Part shown: positions 59,064 through 64,000 of the stretch, piece after piece
Layout of the letters: each line of letters opens with the position of its first letter
Numbering within the stretch: position 1 is the stretch's first letter
DNA from: Planococcus citri
Lineage: Eukaryota; Arthropoda; Insecta; Hemiptera; Pseudococcidae
Assembly (NCBI RefSeq): GCF_950023065.1
Contig: NC_088681.1
Location: forward strand, 60,546,836-60,610,835
Length of the DNA: 64,000 nucleotides
Direction: 5' to 3'
Position numbers and translations under genes: made by a program
The notes under the pieces: model-generated
What the model was told of the DNA's origin: nothing
The model's database searches: none
What the model saw: the letters and a program-made list of their open reading frames with translations, nothing else

Positions 59064-60848
59064 TTAGTAATGAAAAGGATAGGTATTCTGGGGATGTGGG
59101 ATGGAATTGGCTGGCAAAACTGGGATATTAGGATGAGATTGGGTATATGGAAAAGAAAGCTGGTGAATCGTAGGTGGAGGTTGGCTTAGATAAGTTTGGA
59201 GGTCTGATAATACAGGATGCATAGGTAGGTGTGCTGGTGTGACAGGATATGTAGGCTGTGCAGAGACTGTATTTTGCACATTCTGGTTTAGGCGCTGTGG
59301 GTGAAACTGGCCTGTTCCAGTTAGTGCAGGAGCTGAAGGAACCACAGACATTTTGACAGTAGTGATGCCATTTTGGATACTAGGAGTATGAGGGAAAACG
59401 TTCCTGTAATTGGATGGATGAGGTTTATAAGAGGTATCCCCACACAGAGCAGAATTCCTATTAACATGAACATTTTTAGTATTATTCAGGTTACTACTTC
59501 GATTTCTAGAATTATTATAGTTACCATTATGATTAGTAATTTTAGAGCTACTAACACCAAGATTAGTTCCATTATGACTACGTTTATAATTAACATTAGA
59601 TCGGATGTAGGATTTATTATATTTAACACGACGAGGTGCTACACATTCACCTACTCCGGAAAGTTTCATCAACATGATATGCATATTTTTACAAAGTTGA
59701 AATTTACCTTCATAATTCAAGTGTCGTCCATGTCTCACATAATGGTAGGTTGGAGGTTTGTAGCAACGGTAGTGTACTCTAGCATGATTCATTACCTGAA
59801 TGAGGGAGCGCATGTGCAAGTTGACTTTACTAATTTTATCATCAAGGGAGCGTTCCTGGTAGGTGAATGGTATTTCGTATTGTATGATATTTGTCCTTTC
59901 AGCCACATTTCTAACTATCTGGATATGCCTATTAATTTCATCAGTTGTTGGAGAGTTAGAACCACCGTATATTATTACAGCATCATTTTTGGTGTAATCT
60001 TGAGTGAGAGTGTCTAGGTCACTTGTGCAATCCACAAGTGAATAACCTGGCTTGAAAAGCGCCTCCACATGAATAGACGGATCTACGCGCTGGAGAATCC
60101 CTTTCAGTCTTCGTACATGACTGTCTCCGACCAAGAGTACATTTATTTTGCCATTCGACCTGCGCAGCTTTGCTCGGGGTGGTGTAATTACATCATTATC
60201 GTCATTTTTAGTAGAGATGTCACCTTGATTTGGATTATGTATGATCACATTTGGGAAAATATGCTCAGGTGTAGGATCTATTTTTTTCTCCAGGTCACTG
60301 AGTTGTTTTAGCGCTAATTTTAATGCAGCCTCTAGGTCAGCCACTCTTTTCAGCAGATTAGGCAATTCCTTGACGTGTTGATAGTCATTGAACTCTTCAA
60401 TCTGAGACAGATTTGAGTATTCTGCATCAGAGTCAGTACTAATATCGTCAGCAACGTTGATATCATCAACCAACTTGTAGTTTTCTATGGGGGGAATCGG
60501 AGTTGACGTAGCTGCACCAGCGTTGGGAAACCCATCAGTAGTATCAACAGTGATAAGATTATTATCCAAAGCACATTTTGGCTGCAATGAGATATTCACA
60601 TTCGTCGCAGCAGTTTCCTTTTCAGGTTTCAGTTTGGATGGTAAGGAGATGTTCTTTTTAGTATTAACTGAAACAGAGACATTATGATCATGTTCTTTTC
60701 CATTTGAACCAACTAGTCGCGATTTTCCAGGAGAGATCTGGATTGAAGCTGGGCATTTTGAGACTGTGCACTTATAGGTGAAATTTCCATTGACACATTG
60801 ACGAACTTCTCTATATTTATTTCCACTGTGGTGGAAGTAAGTTACCAT
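59064..60848 (-). CDS. CR1-like ORF1: FLYWCH finger plus SGNH/esterase-like protein (594 aa)
   Basis: RNA-binding/chaperone-type first protein of the element. Residues 1-56 form a FLYWCH-type zinc finger (C27, C32, H53, H55). An acidic, Ser/Thr-rich linker and a coiled coil follow (about 158-190, LKRVADLEAALKLALKQL). An SGNH hydrolase-like domain lies at about 233-398: GDSH (240-243), YGGSN (294-298) and HGRHLNYEGK (373-382), which would supply the nucleophile, oxyanion and catalytic His regions. The C-terminal 195 residues are Asn-, Pro- and Gln-rich and probably disordered. Esterase ORF1 proteins are known in CR1/L2 elements. A FLYWCH finger fused in front is a host-type DNA-binding module. 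The start is the first Met; the stop TAA lies inside the open ORF2 frame. Confidence 0.85.
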   Translation of the reverse strand: MVTYFHHSGNKYREVRQCVNGNFTYKCTVSKCPASIQISPGKSRLVGSNGKEHDHNVSVSVNTKKNISLPSKLKPEKETAATNVNISLQPKCALDNNLITVDTTDGFPNAGAATSTPIPPIENYKLVDDINVADDISTDSDAEYSNLSQIEEFNDYQHVKELPNLLKRVADLEAALKLALKQLSDLEKKIDPTPEHIFPNVIIHNPNQGDISTKNDDNDVITPPRAKLRRSNGKINVLLVGDSHVRRLKGILQRVDPSIHVEALFKPGYSLVDCTSDLDTLTQDYTKNDAVIIYGGSNSPTTDEINRHIQIVRNVAERTNIIQYEIPFTYQERSLDDKISKVNLHMRSLIQVMNHARVHYRCYKPPTYHYVRHGRHLNYEGKFQLCKNMHIMLMKLSGVGECVAPRRVKYNKSYIRSNVNYKRSHNGTNLGVSSSKITNHNGNYNNSRNRSSNLNNTKNVHVNRNSALCGDTSYKPHPSNYRNVFPHTPSIQNGITTVKMSVVPSAPALTGTGQFHPQRLNQNVQNTVSAQPTYPVTPAHLPMHPVLSDLQTYLSQPPPTIHQLSFPYTQSHPNIPVLPANSIPHPQNTYPFHY

Positions 60849-61110
60849 TTTTGCCTTTATTTGCGTAGCTGCAACCCAAACAACACATGTATTCTGCTAT
60901 CCCAGTCTGCACTCTATTGGTCATAAGAGTAACTAATCAACCACAGGACCAGTTCTGTTTAGTACGCCATAAAATGGTCGCGGAGCTTTCTGGTACTAGT
61001 ATTGAACTTGCAATCAATAACAACACGGCCTTTTGTGGGAAACGAGTGTGGTACAATGACTCAACCAATTTTGAGAAAATAGCTCAAATTACGATCCACT
61101 TAAGTTAAAA

Positions 61111-61400
61111 CACCCGAATTTCTGCTCACCGTACACACCAGGAAGAGTGGGAACGTCGAAACGATATAAATATTCAGGATCACCAGAAAAATTAGCCATT
61201 TAAGTCACTTTTCACGACACACTCGTTATCAGTAAACTATCTGCCCGAGTTCACGAAATAATCGAATTATTTATTGTTTATGCATTAAGAAACCGCCGAA
61301 TAAGCTACTGAGTAATACACGGACACTTCATGCATCTATATAAACCAATTTGAGTTTAAAAAAATCACGTTTTTTCAGAAATATACGCAAATTATTACGG
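61111..61400 (-). other. Candidate promoter and first coding exon of a host gene
   Basis: On the minus strand TATATA (61342-61337) is followed 33 bases later by an initiator-like ACTCAGT (A at 61309). An ATG at 61200 then opens 23 codons (MANFSGDPEYLYRFDVP...). This runs to a donor-like TACG|GTGAGC, exon end 61130. A four-codon upstream frame (ATG at about 61283) precedes it. No downstream exon is identifiable in the window, and the retrotransposon follows at once. The parts agree with one another, but each is short. It could instead be 5' sequence of the retrotransposon. Confidence 0.3.
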
Positions 61401-64000
61401 AGCATAAAATGATAACAACTCACTTAAACAAAGGTAGATTGGATTTGTCTGATTCAAGAATTTTCTCCATTAAAAAATTTAAAGTAAACGATTCAATCAT
61501 AATATCAGGGTATCAGGATCTCGTAATTATTTGGGGGGACGGGGGAGGAGAAACGAGCACCTAATCCCATATCACAGCTTTTCAAAATTAGGTACCTATT
61601 CTGAAGGTTCATTCAGGGATCATACTAAATTTTTCCCCAAAAAATTATCAAAAATAGGGCGTGTACAAAAATCCAGAAAGCTGAATTCGTGCATTTTCCT
61701 GCCTCCAAAATAAAATTTCATACCTACCATGTCAACTCTACCCACACTCTCCCCTTCCTCCAAAAATCAAGTTTTCAGGGAGTCTCCAGATTTTTAAAAT
61801 ATTCTAACATAGGTATTTTTTGAGATTTTTTTCTCCATTAAGGTAGATACGATTTTACAGTCGAAGTTCTTGGAATTTTTTGCACTATGGAAATTTTGTC
61901 GTAGAAACGAGACGAATATGGCAATTTTCAAGAAAGGCACGGATTTTTAGCAATTTGTGGGAAAACAGCAAAATTTTTCAACAATTTTTTAGCCAAAAAG
62001 TGAAACATGGGCAATTAAAAAGGAAATAAAAATTTTTCGCAATTGAGGTAATAAAGCAATATTTTTTAGCAATTTTGCTAAAGAGCGAAAAATTTGGAAA
62101 TTTTTGGCAAAGAGTAGGACAAGTCAAAAAGCTTTTTCGTAATTTCTGTGAAAAAAAAAACATAAAAAAAACAAGGCTTTTTCACAACTTTTTGCAAAAA
62201 AATCGAGATTTTTAGGCAGTTTTTGACAAAAATGTGAGAATTTTTGAAATTGTTCGTCAAAAAACAGTACTTTGTCTCAATTTTTGGCAAGAAACGAGAC
62301 TTTTTGCAATTTTTGGCAGATAGAAAAATTTGAACAACATCGATTCCTGGAATTTGAAAAAAAAACTTTCAAGTGAGCCAAAATTTTGAAAACGTAACCT
62401 TTTATCAAGTTTGGCAGTATCTCTCCCTCCAATTTTTTAGATATTTCAAACATCAACTACATATAAAATCTTGGAAGGGAGAGGAGAAAGGGGCCAATTT
62501 TTTTCAAACGTCAACACTCATCAGTAGGGCTAGGATTTTTATGATAATGCTTTTTTTTTTTTTGTAGCAACACCCTACACGGCATAAATACGTATATTTT
62601 CTTTGCGTTTCATTCCATTCTGAGGCGAATGGTGAAAGTTGATAGTGCTTTTTTTTGCTTTTTTTGGTTGTAAATGCTTTTAAATGCTTATTTTGGACCA
62701 AAAAGGCGAAAATTTTACTTTTTTGGGGCCTTTTTTCGTCGTTAGTGCTTTTTTTGGTGAAAAATTGGTAAAATTGAAGAAATTAGTTCCAAAAATACAA
62801 AAATTTATCAACTTTCTGCACATTTTTGAAACCAAAAAAAATTGTTGAAAAAAGATTATCTCAAAAAACAAGGAAGGAAAAACTGAAAAATAACAGATTC
62901 AGTTTTCATTTTTCAATTTTTATTTTATTTTATTCATTTTTCTAATTTTTAGTTTCAGTTTTTTCCTTTTTTTTTTCATTTTCTTCTTTTCGTTCATTTT
63001 GGTTCAAGTTGTACATATATTTAAGGGAGGTATCTTGCTGGGTTTGAAAAAAACCTTCATTTTGATATGTAACAAGGTAGGATTTGATAGCGCTTTTTTT
63101 TGCCTTTTTCTTACATTTTTATTGCTTTTTTATAGCGCTTAAAACGTGTTTGATAGCGCTTAAAAATCCTAGCCCTACTCATGGGAGATGGGATTTAGGT
63201 TGCTCATATTTTATTGTGAATTTCACAACCCCTGACCCGCAAAAAATGGATTAGAATGGCATTTCAAAAATTTTCAAACATTTGGGATCGAGTGATTTTT
63301 TACAAATCAACCCGTCCCCAATTCACCATCCACCCTACCCAAAAAATACATGAATAAAAAACGAACCTTAGAGAACAATTTTGACCTCAAAACGTTCGTT
63401 TCGAGAGGATTTATGTATGTACATTGTTCGCCTGATTTGACGAATATTTCTACCAAAAAAAATAAATTGATAATTTGAGCACAAAAAGAACATCTGAAAT
63501 CCCACGATGGGCGAAGAGGAAAGGGGAGAAGGGGTTTCAAATTTCTCAAGATTTGCAAAATCAGCGCCTACGCCTACATCATCGTTTGCAAATATTTTTT
63601 GGCAGCGTCCACCTTTCCTTTCTTCAGTTTTAAAATTATTCAACACTTGGCAGCGCCTCAAAAATGTTATGAAAAAATTTGGCACAAATTCTTCCCCGAA
63701 TCAGAGCGTTGATTCCTATTTTAAAACATGCAAAAATCAACGCCGCAGGAACAAAACGTATAAAAATGAGAAAATACCGATTCTCAAGATTTTCGGAGGG
63801 TTTCCCCTCCCCCTCGCCCGGTCTGTTTCAAGGCTCAATTGGGGAAATGTTTGCTATACTTAAATTGGATGCGTTTTCGTAGTTCATAAAATTTCTGGGG
63901 CATACAACGCACCCCCTCCCCCCTTACATAGTCCATTTTGAGATAAAAATTATTCTCCGAAGTTCACTATAGTAATGAATAATTGAATAAAATATGATTT
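61401..64000. other. Non-coding tract with minisatellite
   Basis: 61905-62330 is a degenerate minisatellite (GCGAGACTTTTTGCAATTTTTG type). 62570-62760 and 63080-63170 share TAGTGCTTTTTTTTGC/TAGCGCTTTTTTTTGC words. 62900-62950 has an ATTTT microsatellite. 63500-63860 is more balanced, with overlapping plus-strand frames (up to 118 codons) without recognisable domains. No gene is called. Confidence 0.45.

Larger units (their letters stand above)
55683..61110 (-). mobile_element. CR1-like non-LTR retrotransposon, near full length
   Basis: Minus-strand element with ORF1 (59064-60848), ORF2 (ending at 56146), a 3'UTR of about 460 bases and a 3' end reading AATAAAGTTGATTTGATTTG, a short GATTT tandem tail instead of poly(A). 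The tandem tail, the esterase-type ORF1 and the endonuclease plus reverse transcriptase ORF2 without RNase H fit the CR1/L2 group. Both frames are open, so insertion was probably recent. The 5' limit is not defined by a target duplication; 61110 is an estimate. Confidence 0.85.

Noticed and set aside
59373..60017. 214-codon plus-strand frame
   Set aside because: Antisense to retrotransposon ORF1; Ile/Thr/Ser-rich with no domain, arising from the Asn-rich coding strand.
61140..61200. Signal-peptide-like frame WLIFLVILNIYIVSTFPLFLV on the minus strand
   Set aside because: No ATG precedes it in frame (an upstream TGA closes it). The ATG of the region reads another frame.

Overview
This 64-kb window is eukaryotic nuclear DNA. 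It is strongly A+T-rich, very low in coding density and packed with repeats. It has no ribosome-binding sites or operons, a CR1-type non-LTR retrotransposon, pogo/mariner-like MITEs, a solo LTR and long homopolymer runs. The frequent GTAGGTAC-type microsatellite words, the arthropod-like TATA/initiator spacing near 61.3 kb and the overall composition suggest an insect, probably a sap-feeding hemipteran such as a mealybug or scale insect. The species is inference; I could not search a database.

Left half (about 3.7-38.6 kb): a tandem array of six paralogous genes, all on the minus strand, each a single uninterrupted reading frame of about 605-611 codons. Starts are at 5982, 11181, 17957, 24998, 30915 and 38519. 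Five copies are intact. The fifth is broken by a 754-bp solo LTR flanked by a 4-bp target duplication, and it also lacks about 65 codons near its C-terminus. I do not recognise the family: it looks soluble, all-helical and lineage-specific. Each copy carries along a conserved 5' block containing the palindrome CGAATTAATTCG and a conserved 3' block with a poly(A) signal. Several also share downstream flank, so the duplicated unit is larger than the gene.

The spaces between copies are filled with repeats. These are a pogo-like MITE with an empty-site paralogue (18914-19520), an element built of inverted ACGACA/TGTCGT motifs (13412-14653), a hairpin of about 350 bp (20613-20965), a palindrome of about 1.14 kb (32068-33205), a truncated retrotransposon end (31030-31380), degenerate minisatellites, and a dispersed motif around GAGCGAAGCGAGGG.

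Right half (about 38.6-64 kb): no convincing complete host gene. It holds G/C homopolymer runs, several more complex and less A+T-biased tracts (41.5-43.1, 46.0-48.0 and 52.5-53.9 kb), a 1.39-kb element studded with GCTAGC (50680-52074), and a near-complete CR1-like retrotransposon on the minus strand (about 55.68-61.1 kb). Its ORF1 has a FLYWCH finger plus an SGNH/esterase-like domain; its ORF2 has an endonuclease plus a reverse transcriptase. A recursive-splice-like site at 53889/53888 and a possible first exon at 61130-61200, both on the minus strand, suggest that the right half may be the long intron of a minus-strand host gene. No tRNA, rRNA or CRISPR array was found.
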